64,000 nt of DNA from CALNXN01 sp942490645 (GCA_942490645.1 CALNXN010000010.1:124001-188000); one strand, 5' to 3'; positions 32,757 through 41,641 are shown, counted from the first letter of the stretch. Notes: generated from the letters alone by a model not told the origin. Program-made: numbers and translations.

Positions 32757-34003
32757 GATCCTGCTCCCTTGACCACGTTGGCGGCGTGCCATGCGGCGAC
32801 CATTTCAGGAAGGTTGCGCCGCATCAGCCAGAAGGCCGCAGCGGTAATGGCCCCCACGATGATCCAGGGCACGATCGCGTGGCTGTCAAAGGTGGTCCAG
32901 AAGAGGGTCATTTCCTCGTCACCGACATAGGCGTGGCGGACGTGGAAGATCATTTCGACCAGACAACATAAGCCCAGCACCCCGATCAGCCCCGGTAGCA
33001 GCGTCTTGATATAGGGCACGACCAATGACCCTGCCCGGCCCAGTCGGATCGCGGGCACATGCATCATCAAAAGCCCCGCCAGACCGCCCGGAAAGAACAT
33101 GACCGTGGCCACGAAAAGCATCCCTGCATAGAACGCCCAAAGCTCCGTCTGGAGGCTGAGAACGGTCTGCACCAGCGTAAAGACGATGGCACCGAGGATC
33201 GGCCCGAAGAAGAAGCCGACACCGCCAAGGAAAGTGACCAGCAGGATCACACCGGAGGACGCGGTGTTGAGGTTTTCCTCGGTCAGGATTTCGTAGTTGA
33301 TGGCAAAAAGCGCGCCCGAGATGCCCGCGAAAAAGCCCGAGGCGACGAAGCTGTAGAACCGCACCCAGCGGGCGGAATAGCCCAGAAACTCAGCGCGTTC
33401 GGGGTTGTCGCGCACCGCATTGGCCATCCGGCCCACCGGCGTGCGGGAGAAGAGATACATGAGTGCGGCCGAGATCATCAGCCAGAAGGCGATGAGGTAA
33501 TAAACCTCGATCTGTTGCAGGAATTCGACGCCGAATGTGGGCATCGCATAGGTCCGGTCGCCCGACACGCCTTCTTCGCCGCCGAAAAACGCCACGATGA
33601 TCACCGAACAGGCGGCGATCAATTCGCCGACCCCAAGGCTGATCATGGCAAAGACGGTGCCTGCCTTGCGGGTGGAAAACGCGCCCACGATGGTCGCCAG
33701 CCCCATGCCGAAGAGTCCGCCAAAGATCGGCAGCACCACAAGGGGGATGTTGCCGAAGCTTTCCCAGTTCATGATGTGCATGCAAGCGAACCCGCCCACA
33801 CCGGCATAGACCGCATGGCCGAACGACAGCATCCCGCCCTGCCCCAAGAGCATGTTGTAGGCCAGCGCGAAGATCACTGTGATCCACATCTGGTTCATGA
33901 TCGTGATGGCCGAATTGTTGGTGAAGATCATCGGCAGGATGGCCAGCAACACGGCCGCGATGATCCACGGGCCCAACGTGAGGGTCATGGAGCCGGCACG
34001 CAT
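32753..34003 (-). CDS. livM: Branched-chain amino acid-type ABC transporter, permease LivM
   Basis: A 416-residue inner-membrane permease with eight or more hydrophobic helices. The family core is MLSFGHAVYAGVGGFACMHI and the ATPase-docking segment VGRMANAVRDNPERAEFLG. It carries a C-terminal extension of about 80 residues with two more helices (GLIGVLGLCCLVEMIF and VPWIIVGAITAAAFWL). Its visible ATG lies 76 bp from livH. A different frame begins at an ATGA overlap with the livH stop (34082, MTDRTTQTDGQ) and breaks off near 34004, so the original start may be there, separated by a base shift. Confidence 0.9.
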   Translation of the reverse strand: MRAGSMTLTLGPWIIAAVLLAILPMIFTNNSAITIMNQMWITVIFALAYNMLLGQGGMLSFGHAVYAGVGGFACMHIMNWESFGNIPLVVLPIFGGLFGMGLATIVGAFSTRKAGTVFAMISLGVGELIAACSVIIVAFFGGEEGVSGDRTYAMPTFGVEFLQQIEVYYLIAFWLMISAALMYLFSRTPVGRMANAVRDNPERAEFLGYSARWVRFYSFVASGFFAGISGALFAINYEILTEENLNTASSGVILLVTFLGGVGFFFGPILGAIVFTLVQTVLSLQTELWAFYAGMLFVATVMFFPGGLAGLLMMHVPAIRLGRAGSLVVPYIKTLLPGLIGVLGLCCLVEMIFHVRHAYVGDEEMTLFWTTFDSHAIVPWIIVGAITAAAFWLMRRNLPEMVAAWHAANVVKGAGS

Positions 34004-34078
34004 CCGTTGCTGCGGGCTTGGTCGGGTCTGTGGTGATCTGCTGGGGATCCTGACCGTCGGTTTGTGTGGTTCTATCGG

Positions 34079-35035
34079 TCATGCGTCACGGTTCCCAAAT
34101 AGGCCATGCGGGCGGAAGATCAGGATCAGCACCATCAGGATATATGGAAGGATGTCCGCGATCTGCGGGCTGGTGACTGTCCAGAGGTCTCGAAAGATGT
34201 TCTCGTCCAGATTGTCAGGCGTGGCCAGCCCGATCCCGTTGAGGATATCCGACATGGCGACGTTATAGGCCTTGGCGAATGTGGTGATCCAGCCGATCAG
34301 CAGCGATGCCACCAGCGCGCCCCAGAGCGAGCCGAGCCCGCCAATCACGATCGTCACGAACACGATGGAGCCCAGCACAAAGGCCATGCCCGGGAAGGTG
34401 CCCAGCACTGGCCCCGCAATGACGCCCGCCACACCGGCCAGTGCGGTGCCGACGCCAAAGACGCCCATGAAGATCAGCGGCACGTTATGCCCCAGCGCCT
34501 CGACCGTGCGCGGATAGCTGAGGGCGGCCTGAATGATCATGCCCACGCGCGTCTTGGTCAGGATGTAGAGGAGCCCGATGAAGATACCGATGGAGATGAA
34601 GATCATGAAGACCTTGTAGGCCGGGATCGTATTGCCCGCGATGGCGAAGGCGGAGAAGTTCAGCGATTCCGGAATGTTATAGGGCATCTGGTTCTTGCCC
34701 CAGACGAATTGCACCAGCTCTTCGATCAGAAGCGCCAGCCCGAAGGTAAAGATCAGTTCCGGCACGTGGCCGTATTGGTGCACCCGCCTCAGCCCGTAGC
34801 GTTCGACAGCGGCACCCATCACACCGACAATCAGCGGCGCAATCAGCAGCCCCATCCAGAACCCGATGGCCAGGCTGATCGAATAGGCGAAATAAGCGCC
34901 AAGCATGTAAAAGCTGGCGTGGGCGAAATTCAGAACCCCCATCATCGAGAAGATTAGGGTCAGGCCGGCCGAAAGCATGAATAGCAGCAATCCGGTCACA
35001 AGCCCGTCGATAATATTGACGAGTACGAGTTCCAT
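34079..35035 (-). CDS. livH: Branched-chain amino acid-type ABC transporter, permease LivH
   Basis: A 318-residue inner-membrane permease with about eight helices. It shows LTLIFSMMGVLNFAHASFYM at the N-terminus, the invariant opening of LivH proteins, and the docking loop AALSYPRTVEALGHNV near residue 190. CGGAG lies 8 bases before the ATG. It is separated from livK by an 81-bp gap holding a 10-bp perfect hairpin. The substrate of this importer is set by LivK and could be an amino acid, amide or short organic acid. Confidence 0.94.
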   Translation of the reverse strand: MELVLVNIIDGLVTGLLLFMLSAGLTLIFSMMGVLNFAHASFYMLGAYFAYSISLAIGFWMGLLIAPLIVGVMGAAVERYGLRRVHQYGHVPELIFTFGLALLIEELVQFVWGKNQMPYNIPESLNFSAFAIAGNTIPAYKVFMIFISIGIFIGLLYILTKTRVGMIIQAALSYPRTVEALGHNVPLIFMGVFGVGTALAGVAGVIAGPVLGTFPGMAFVLGSIVFVTIVIGGLGSLWGALVASLLIGWITTFAKAYNVAMSDILNGIGLATPDNLDENIFRDLWTVTSPQIADILPYILMVLILIFRPHGLFGNRDA

Positions 35036-35074
35036 CAGTCACTCCGGTTGGTGTTCAGGTGCAAAAAGCGGTAT

Positions 35075-35100
35075 CCGCCCCCACGCGCATGTGGGGGCGG
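35075..35100 (-). terminator. Hairpin between livK and livH
   Basis: CCGCCCCCAC and GTGGGGGCGG form a perfect 10-bp stem around a 6-base loop. On the transcript strand the stem is followed after 6 bases by a TTTTT run. In transporter operons such a structure after the binding-protein gene partly ends transcription or shields the 3' end of the message, giving more binding protein than permease. Efficiency is not known. Confidence 0.7.
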
Positions 35101-35116
35101 ACGTGAAACGCCGTGA

Positions 35117-36358
35117 TTATGGGCGCTTCATCTCGCAGGTCGTTGCGCTGTCCATGGCCGCCATGGTGACGGTGGATTCAGTCACAACACCAAAACCGGA
35201 GTTGTCATAGTCGAACGTCACACCTTCATCGGTATGCGCATGGATGTGCAGATCCTGAATGGCCTGGTGATCCTGTGGGCGCATAAAGACCTTGCCGCCC
35301 CACATGCTTTCGTACTCCATGCCGGACAGCGCGTCCGCGACAGCAACTACATCGTCAGCCGTTCCAGCCGCATCGATGGCCTTTGCCAGCATCGCCATGG
35401 TGTTCTGGATGCGGGCTTGGTCAACGTTGCCTTCAGGGTACTTTTCCTTGAACGCAGCATAGTAGGCTGCTGCTTCGTCGGATGGGGGCGGGTTGATCTG
35501 GCCTTCGCCGACCAGACGGACGATGCCTTTGCCCTTTTCACCCAAAGCAGCCGTGATACCGCTGCCTGCGGCGTAGTAGGTAAAGATCGGGCCGGTAAAT
35601 CCGTTTTCGATGATGGATTTGCCGATGCCGACCATGTCAGCGCCCCAGTTGCCGGTGATGACTGCGTCCGCGCCAGATGCCACGATTTTGCGGCTATAGG
35701 GTGTGAAGTCCTTCACCTTGCCGATCGGGTGCAATTCGTTGCCCACAATCTCGACGTCAGGGCGTTTCTCCGTCAGGTTTGCCACGGCTGCGGCTGCCAC
35801 GGCTTTGCCGAAGGAGTAGTCCTGACCGATGACATAGACTTTCTTTATGTCGGGGTTGGCGGCCATCACGTCCGTCAGCGCGTCCATCTTGATGTCGGCG
35901 TTGGCGTCAAAGCGGAAGTGCCAGAAGTTGCACTTGTCGTTGGTCAGTGCCGGATCAACGGCGGCGTAGTTCAAAAACAACACGCGGCTGTCGGGGTTGC
36001 GGCGGTTGTGCTTGTCCACGGCCTCGGTCAGTGCGTTGGCCACGCCGGAGCTGTTGCCCTGAGCAATGAAGCGAATGCCCTGGTCAATCGCGACCTGCAG
36101 CTGGATCAGCGATTCCTTGGGGCTGATCTTGTTGTCGAACCCGATGACTTCAATCGTCTGTCCGCCCAGAACGCCACCGTTCTTGTTGATGTAGTCGGCT
36201 GCGAATTGAAACTGGTGCAGCCCGTTCGTGCCGGTGCTGGCAAAGGGGCCAGACAGTGGGTCAATGAACGCCACTTTGATATCTTCAGCGAGGGCTGAAG
36301 TCGCCGCCACCGTCATTGCAAGGACGGCAGACAAGCCGAGTGCCTTAGATTTACGCAT
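35117..36358 (-). CDS. livK: Branched-chain amino acid-type ABC transporter, periplasmic binding protein
   Basis: A 413-residue periplasmic binding protein with a 24-residue signal peptide (ending TSALA before Glu-Asp). The mature start IKVAFIDPLSGPFASTG is the family signature of Leu/Ile/Val-binding-type proteins, and YVIGQDYSFGKAVAAAAVAN marks the hinge region. The ATG at 36358 was chosen for its GGGAGG site and full signal peptide. It is the first gene of livKHMGF. The ligand cannot be told; homologues bind amino acids, amides, urea or aromatic acids. Confidence 0.93.
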   Translation of the reverse strand: MRKSKALGLSAVLAMTVAATSALAEDIKVAFIDPLSGPFASTGTNGLHQFQFAADYINKNGGVLGGQTIEVIGFDNKISPKESLIQLQVAIDQGIRFIAQGNSSGVANALTEAVDKHNRRNPDSRVLFLNYAAVDPALTNDKCNFWHFRFDANADIKMDALTDVMAANPDIKKVYVIGQDYSFGKAVAAAAVANLTEKRPDVEIVGNELHPIGKVKDFTPYSRKIVASGADAVITGNWGADMVGIGKSIIENGFTGPIFTYYAAGSGITAALGEKGKGIVRLVGEGQINPPPSDEAAAYYAAFKEKYPEGNVDQARIQNTMAMLAKAIDAAGTADDVVAVADALSGMEYESMWGGKVFMRPQDHQAIQDLHIHAHTDEGVTFDYDNSGFGVVTESTVTMAAMDSATTCEMKRP

Positions 36359-36824
36359 TGTGTTCCTCCCTAGAGCAAGTCCGGACTTGTTTACATTTCG
36401 ATGCGCCGGATCTTGTGCAAAAGCCTTGCACACCTGCGGTTAAAGTCAAGGCTGCCGCGCGCATCCACCCCGCGCACGGTGAGTGCGCACACGAGCGCCA
36501 CGCGGAATGCGTGTGGGTTTTATCGGCTCTTCAAGCTCGCTGGATTTACATGAGGAGTGCGCTTTAATTGAATGGAATTAAATGATAAAAATAGAGTAAT
36601 GGCCTGCCTCTGGCGCATTCAAATACAAGCCCACGTCGCCTCCCAAACTGCAGGTCTGGGTTGCCGCCGAAATCCGGAACGCTTCTGGTCATTTTGCAAG
36701 CTGATAGACGCGGTGATTTGCTGGTGCTGGAAAAGGCCCGGAGAGGCCCTATTATTCCGCACAGCGGAACCGAATTCTATATGGCGCAGTGTGATTCTAT
36801 ACACGAAACCGCGGCCCGTCTGGA
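36359..36824 (-). promoter_or_regulatory. Gene-free region upstream of livK
   Basis: This 466-bp interval lies between the IclR gene and livK. It contains the livK ribosome-binding site, an inverted repeat at 36414-36432 (listed separately) and, on the minus strand, TTGACT at about 36449-36454, a possible -35 element for livK. The stretch 36560-36600 is A/T-rich. A 96-codon plus-strand frame runs through part of it and into the IclR 3' end, but has no ribosome-binding site or recognisable family. Nothing else was recognised. Confidence 0.5.
36414..36432. promoter_or_regulatory. Inverted repeat TGTGCAA-N5-TTGCACA upstream of livK
   Basis: A perfect 7-bp inverted repeat with a 5-bp centre, 56 bp upstream of the livK ATG and just downstream of a TTGACT candidate -35 element. 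The position fits a repressor operator. Both the IclR protein encoded upstream and the MarR protein at 49 kb are possible binders; the half-site TTGCACA also appears in the MarR intergenic region. Confidence 0.5.
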
Positions 36825-37622
36825 TCAGCTGCCGATGCTCAACCTTTGAGCAGCTGCGATAAGGCGCGGGGCGTAGACCTTCTCCAATTGCTTCTTTTTG
36901 ACGTGGAACGATGGCCCCCCCACGTTCAACCCATAAACCCGTGCGCCGTTCAGCGAAAAGACAGGAACCGCGATGCCATTGACGTCGGCGCGCCACTGGC
37001 CGTAGCCGGTGCAATACCCAAGCGATTGAAATTCCGACAGCGCATGCGCCAGGCTTTCGTGGCGCTCATCCTTGCCATCCGGGTCCAACAGGTCCGCCTT
37101 GGCCACACAATCCGCGCGGTCACTCTCGGACAGGCCCGCCAGAATGGCGCGCCCGATGGCCGAGAAAAACAGCGGCAAACGCGACCCGATGCGCATGGTC
37201 AGCGCCACGTCCTCGCGCGAGCGTTGCACGGCGACATAGACCGCATCCATCCGGTGCCGTTCGGCCATGGCCACGGTGACGTAGGAATTGGGCGCGTCAC
37301 GCAGGGCGCGCATCTCATCTTCGGCGCGCGCGCCAATATCCATGCTGGAAAGTACACCAAAGCCCAGTTGCAGCACCCCTGCCCCAAGCCGGTACGTGCC
37401 CTTGCGCGGGTCCGCGACGAGGTAATCCAGCTTGACGAGCGTGTGCGTCAGCCGTGACACTGTCGCCTTGGGCAACCCGGTGCGTTCGGCAAAATCGGTG
37501 TTGGTCAGTTCGATGTCATTGCGGTGAAAACAGCGCAGCACATCCAGCCCGCGCGCAAGGGCCGTGACAAAGTTGCGGTCTTTTTCCTCGCCGGGGATTG
37601 CGGGAAAGGGTGTCTCGTCCAT
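36825..37622 (-). CDS. IclR-family transcriptional regulator
   Basis: A 265-residue regulator. Residues 15-80 form the winged helix-turn-helix (RGLDVLRCFHRND, then ERTGLPKATVSRLTHTLVKL), and residues 95-260 the GAF-like effector domain with GSRLPLFFSAIGRAILAGL and NGIAVPVFSLNG. IclR proteins usually control neighbouring catabolic and transport genes in response to an aromatic or organic acid. It lies between the liv operon downstream and the kinase-thiolase-ACAD run upstream, so either could be its target. It starts 3 bp after the kinase gene ends. Confidence 0.92.
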   Translation of the reverse strand: MDETPFPAIPGEEKDRNFVTALARGLDVLRCFHRNDIELTNTDFAERTGLPKATVSRLTHTLVKLDYLVADPRKGTYRLGAGVLQLGFGVLSSMDIGARAEDEMRALRDAPNSYVTVAMAERHRMDAVYVAVQRSREDVALTMRIGSRLPLFFSAIGRAILAGLSESDRADCVAKADLLDPDGKDERHESLAHALSEFQSLGYCTGYGQWRADVNGIAVPVFSLNGARVYGLNVGGPSFHVKKKQLEKVYAPRLIAAAQRLSIGS

Positions 37623-37625
37623 CGC

Positions 37626-38657
37626 TCAGGCTCCCTTCAGCGCTGTCAGGCCATTTTGCGCAAAGACGGGAACATATTGCCCGACTTTCATGGCGCGCTC
37701 GGGATTTGAGGCATTGCCATCCAGCGCCCGTTTCAGCACGCCCTGAATGATCGCGGCCATGCGGAAAAAGCAAAACCCAAGATAGAACCCAAAGTTATCA
37801 ATGCCGTCCAGCCCGCGCCGTTCACAGTATTTGGCGATAAACGCGGCATCGGACGGCAGGCCAAGGGCTGCGCGGTCCACGCCCGCCAGCCCGCGCCCTT
37901 CGGCCCCCGCCGGCATCTGCCACTGCATGATCACCGAGGCCAGATCGGCATAAGGGTGCCCGATCGTGGACAGTTCCCAATCCAGCACGGCCAGACATTT
38001 GGTGCCGCCCTCCTCAAAGATCATGTTGTCGATGCGGTAATCGCCATGCACAAGCGTGCGCTGGCCGTCTTCGGCCGGGATTTGCGCGCTCAGCGCCTCC
38101 ATCAGCGCGTCCATCGCGGGCACGCTGTCGGTTTCAGAGGCGCGATACTGCTTGGACCAGCGCCCCACCTGACGTTCGTAGTAATTGCCGGGCGGACCAT
38201 AATCCGACAGGCCAACTGCATCCACATCCACATCATGCAGTGCGGCCAGAACGCGGTTCATGTCGTCGATGATCGCGGTGCGCGCCTGCACCGTCTGATC
38301 GGGCATCGTGGGGTCGGTGTGATTGCGTCCTTTCACATGATCCATCACGTAAAACGCGGACCCGATCACGTCATCATCCTCGCACAAAAGGTGCATCTTG
38401 GCGACCGGCACGTCCGAACCGTAAAGCGCCTTTTGCACGCGGAATTCGCGATCCACGGCATGGGCAGATTTCAGCAAGACCCCCGGTGGTTTGCGCCGCA
38501 GCACATAAGAATGGTTCGGCGTCTCCAGCAAAAAGGTCGGGTTGGACTGTCCGCCCTGAAACTTGGTGGCCGTGACAGGTCCGGCAAATCCCGGCAGATG
38601 CTGCGACAGGTATTCCGCAACGGCGGCCAGATCGAGTGTTTGTGTGGTTTCAGTCAT
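37626..38657 (-). CDS. APH-fold phosphotransferase, ACAD10/11-type acyl-CoA kinase-like
   Basis: A 343-residue kinase-like protein. The N-lobe has KFQGGQSNPTFLLETPNHS and VLRRKPPGVLLKSAHAVDRE, and the catalytic loop is LVHGDYRIDNMIF followed by the metal-binding VLDWELSTIGHPYADLA. These are features of the APH-like domain of ACAD10/11 and bacterial LvaA, which phosphorylate 4-hydroxyacyl-CoA. I chose ATG 38657 over 38669. Its neighbour is a histidine phosphatase (8 bp gap). An ACAD10/11-like dehydrogenase at 20501-21817 could be its partner, though it is 16 kb away. Confidence 0.88.
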   Translation of the reverse strand: MTETTQTLDLAAVAEYLSQHLPGFAGPVTATKFQGGQSNPTFLLETPNHSYVLRRKPPGVLLKSAHAVDREFRVQKALYGSDVPVAKMHLLCEDDDVIGSAFYVMDHVKGRNHTDPTMPDQTVQARTAIIDDMNRVLAALHDVDVDAVGLSDYGPPGNYYERQVGRWSKQYRASETDSVPAMDALMEALSAQIPAEDGQRTLVHGDYRIDNMIFEEGGTKCLAVLDWELSTIGHPYADLASVIMQWQMPAGAEGRGLAGVDRAALGLPSDAAFIAKYCERRGLDGIDNFGFYLGFCFFRMAAIIQGVLKRALDGNASNPERAMKVGQYVPVFAQNGLTALKGA

Positions 38658-38665
38658 GGGCGTCC

Positions 38666-39310
38666 TCAACTGTAGCTTAGCAGATCGGGGGCGGCATCAA
38701 AATGCGGTGTCGCGTTGAACTCGGTCAACATCATCCGGCCCCTGGAAAAGACGAACCTGTGCATGGAGCTGTTTTTGACCTGCAGGTTCAGCTCCATCAT
38801 CATTGCCGCGGGCGCGCCAAGGGTCGCGGCGGTCAGCTGTCCGATCACGCCGCCCGAAGACACCACCAGCACCCGCTTGGGGCCGTCTTGCGTGGCGAAT
38901 TGGGTGGCGTCTTGTACGCGGGCCGTGAACTGGCCCCAGGTTTCTGACGGGTTTTCAATGCGGTCCGCCTGCCAGTCGAACACCGTGTCGCGCAGGGTGC
39001 GGAAATGGGTCTTGCGATCGCCCAGCACCACATCGGGCACGTCGCCCCGAAACCGCGCGTGCAGCAGATTGTGAAAGTCGTATTCGTTGAAGCCCGCATG
39101 CGTCTCGGGTGGATCGTCAAACCCCATCGCGCGGGCGGTGTCGATCTGCCGTTTCAGCGTGCCGGAGATCAGACGATCGGGCACCCAGCCGATGTCGCGC
39201 AGATGCGCGCCCACGGCGGCGGACTGGCGGCGGCCCAGATCGGACAGTTCGTCGTAATTGTCAGCCCCGAAAGAGGCCTGCCCGTGGCGTATGACCACCA
39301 ACTCAGCCAC
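38666..39310 (-). CDS. Histidine phosphatase family protein
   Basis: A 214-residue phosphoglycerate-mutase-like phosphatase. The nucleophile motif is VIRHGQASFGAD at residues 5-16, the second arginine lies in LKRQIDTARAMG, and the second catalytic His in VVSSGGVIGQL is replaced by Gly-Gly-Val, an altered form of the usual SHGG. It sits directly beside the APH-type kinase, so it may remove the phosphate that kinase adds, or act as a proofreading phosphatase. The coupling is inferred from adjacency. Confidence 0.86.
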   Translation of the reverse strand: MAELVVIRHGQASFGADNYDELSDLGRRQSAAVGAHLRDIGWVPDRLISGTLKRQIDTARAMGFDDPPETHAGFNEYDFHNLLHARFRGDVPDVVLGDRKTHFRTLRDTVFDWQADRIENPSETWGQFTARVQDATQFATQDGPKRVLVVSSGGVIGQLTAATLGAPAAMMMELNLQVKNSSMHRFVFSRGRMMLTEFNATPHFDAAPDLLSYS

Positions 39311-39351
39311 TTATCGGGCCCGTTTGGTGGCGCATATTTGGCGCAGGGCGA

Positions 39352-40344
39352 TCACGAAAACTCTGCCGCCAACCGTTTGCCTGCGGCGATGTATTCGGCC
39401 TCCATACGGTCCACGATGGTGTGGGCGGGGGCCACGGATTTGATGGCGCCGATGCCCTGCCCTGACCCCCAGATCGTTTTCCACGCCTTGGGTTTGGAAG
39501 ACCCTTCGGAGAAGTTCATCGACGAGGCATCCGCTTGTGGCAGGTTGTCGGGGTCCATGCCTGCGTTTTCCACCGATCCCTTGAGGTAGTTGCCCCAGAC
39601 GCCCGTGAAAAGCGACGAATAAACAATGTCTTCCGCGCCGGAGTTGACGATCATGTCCTTGTATTCTTGTTGCGCGTTGGCCTCGGTCGTCGCGATGAAG
39701 GGCGATCCGGCATAGCCGAAATCGGCCCCCATGGCGCGCGCCGCCAACAGCGCCTCGCCGGTGGCGATGGCCCCCGAGAGCGCAATCGGCCCGTCGTACC
39801 ATTCGCGGATTTCACTGACCAAAGCAAAGGGCGATTGCTGGCCTGCATGCCCGCCTGCCCCTGCGGCCACGGCAACCAGACCATCCGCACCCTTGCTGAC
39901 GGCTTTTTTCGCAAAGGTGTTGTTGATGATGTCGTGCAGCACGATGCCACCACAGGAATGCGCGGCCTCGTTCACTTCGACCCGCGCCCCCAGCGACGTG
40001 ATCCAGATCGGCACGTCATGTTTGGCGCAGATCTCCAGATCACGGTCCAGCCGCGCGTTTGATCGGTGCACGATCTGGTTGACCGCATAGGGCGCTGCGG
40101 GCCGGTCGGGGTTGGCCTGATTGTAGCGGTCCAATTCTTCCTTGATCTGGGTCAGCCAGGTGTCCAGCAACGGGTGCTCGCCCTCGCCCTCCCGCGCGTT
40201 CAGAGCGGGAAACGACCCCACGATGCCCGCCTTGCATTGCGCGATCACCAACTCCGGCACCGAAATGATGAACAAGGGCGATCCGATCAGGGGGATGCGC
40301 AGCCCTTGCAGGGCTTTTGGCAGGTGGCTGTCGTCTCTGGGCAT
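39352..40344 (-). CDS. Nitronate monooxygenase family flavoprotein
   Basis: A 330-residue FMN-dependent TIM-barrel enzyme. The N-terminal PLIGSPLFIISVPELVIAQC, the FMN-phosphate segment GAIATGEALLAARAMGADFG and the catalytic-His region AGAGGHAGQQSPFALV are clear. Typical members oxidise alkyl nitronates, but many homologues in acyl-CoA operons act as 2,4-dienoyl or enoyl reductases of unknown substrate. The ATG at 40344 begins MPRDDSHLPKAL; longer frames run into the thiolase gene. It may detoxify 3-nitropropionate-like acids or serve chain reduction. Confidence 0.9.
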   Translation of the reverse strand: MPRDDSHLPKALQGLRIPLIGSPLFIISVPELVIAQCKAGIVGSFPALNAREGEGEHPLLDTWLTQIKEELDRYNQANPDRPAAPYAVNQIVHRSNARLDRDLEICAKHDVPIWITSLGARVEVNEAAHSCGGIVLHDIINNTFAKKAVSKGADGLVAVAAGAGGHAGQQSPFALVSEIREWYDGPIALSGAIATGEALLAARAMGADFGYAGSPFIATTEANAQQEYKDMIVNSGAEDIVYSSLFTGVWGNYLKGSVENAGMDPDNLPQADASSMNFSEGSSKPKAWKTIWGSGQGIGAIKSVAPAHTIVDRMEAEYIAAGKRLAAEFS

Positions 40345-40420
40345 GGGTGTTTTTCCCGGTATTGCCCCCCGCAATGTGCGAGGGGTGTGGTTTGCAAAAT
40401 TCAGGCGGATGCCGCGTTTG

Positions 40421-41617
40421 TTAGAGAACCTCAAAGAGACCCGCAGCCCCCATGCCGCCGCCGACGCACATCGTGCAGACGACGTATTTGGCACCCCGCC
40501 GCTTGCCCTCGATCAGCGCGTGGCCAACCATGCGCGCGCCCGACATGCCGTAGGGGTGACCGATGGAAATGGCCCCGCCATCCACGTTCAGCAACTCGTC
40601 CGGGATGCCCAGCTTGTCGCGCGATGCGATGACCTGACAGGCAAAGGCCTCGTTCAGCTCCCACAGCCCGATGTCGTCCATTTTCAGCCCGTGCGCCTCC
40701 AGCAGTTTCGGCACCGCATAGATCGGGCCGATGCCCATTTCGTCCGGCTCACAGCCCGCCGCCATCACGCCAACGTAACGGCCAAGTGGCTGCAGACCGG
40801 CTTTTTCGGCGGCCTTGGCCTCCATGATGACAGAGGCCGACGCGCCGTCTGACAGTTGGCTGGCGTTGCCTGCGGTGATGAACTTGCCTTCCTTGACGAC
40901 TTGGCCGTCCTTGAACACAGGCTGCAAACCGGCAAGGCTTTCTGCGGTGGTGCCGGGGCGGTTGCCCTCGTCTTTTTCCAGCGTCACCTCGTGATCGGTG
41001 ATCTCCTTGGTCTCGCGGTTCTGGATTTTCATGATGGTGGTCATTGGCACGATTTCATCGTCGAACCGGCCCGCCTGCTGCGCGGCATGGGTCAGATCCT
41101 GACTGCGCGCGGCATATTCATCCTGTGCCTCGCGGCTCACGCCGTAGCGCTCGGCCACGTTTTCCGCTGTTTCCAGCATGGTCATGTAGATCGCAGGTTT
41201 GTGCGCCTTGAGCCACGGGTCCGCGGCGACGCGCATTTCCGGGGTCTGCACCATGGAAATGCTGTCGACGCCGCCGCCGATCACAATGTCCATCCCGTCC
41301 ATCACCACCTGCTTGGCGGCCGTGGCAATCGCCATCATTCCGCTGGCGCATTGCCGATCAAGCGACATGCCCGCCACGGTCACGGGCAGGCCCGCGCGCA
41401 CGGCAGCCTGGCGCGCGATGTTGCCGCTGGAGTGGCCTTGTTGCAGGGCGGCCCCGATCACGCAATCGCTGATCTGGCTTGGGTCAACACCTGCGCGTTT
41501 AACAGCGTTTTCAATGGCATGCGCGGTCAGCGCCTGAGGCGTGGTCGCGTTAAATGCACCTCGGTAAGCTTTGCCGATGGGGGTACGTGCGGTGGATACG
41601 ATAACAGCGTCGCGCAT
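40421..41617 (-). CDS. Acetyl-CoA acyltransferase (thiolase)
   Basis: A 398-residue thiolase that cleaves 3-ketoacyl-CoA with CoA to acetyl-CoA and a shortened acyl-CoA. The nucleophile is Cys90 in SLDRQCASGMM, the general base His354 lies in SIGHPYGMSGARM, and the second active cysteine is about residue 384 in CTMCVGGGMGAAGLFEV. The length fits degradative thiolases such as FadA. It stands 24 bp downstream of an SDR gene and upstream of the nitronate monooxygenase, all co-directional. Confidence 0.95.
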   Translation of the reverse strand: MRDAVIVSTARTPIGKAYRGAFNATTPQALTAHAIENAVKRAGVDPSQISDCVIGAALQQGHSSGNIARQAAVRAGLPVTVAGMSLDRQCASGMMAIATAAKQVVMDGMDIVIGGGVDSISMVQTPEMRVAADPWLKAHKPAIYMTMLETAENVAERYGVSREAQDEYAARSQDLTHAAQQAGRFDDEIVPMTTIMKIQNRETKEITDHEVTLEKDEGNRPGTTAESLAGLQPVFKDGQVVKEGKFITAGNASQLSDGASASVIMEAKAAEKAGLQPLGRYVGVMAAGCEPDEMGIGPIYAVPKLLEAHGLKMDDIGLWELNEAFACQVIASRDKLGIPDELLNVDGGAISIGHPYGMSGARMVGHALIEGKRRGAKYVVCTMCVGGGMGAAGLFEVL

Positions 41618-41641
41618 GGCGATCTCCTTTTGAGGGGCGTG

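Noticed and set aside
36572..36862. 96-codon plus-strand frame upstream of livK
   Set aside because: It overlaps the end of the IclR gene, lacks a ribosome-binding site and contains no recognisable domain.
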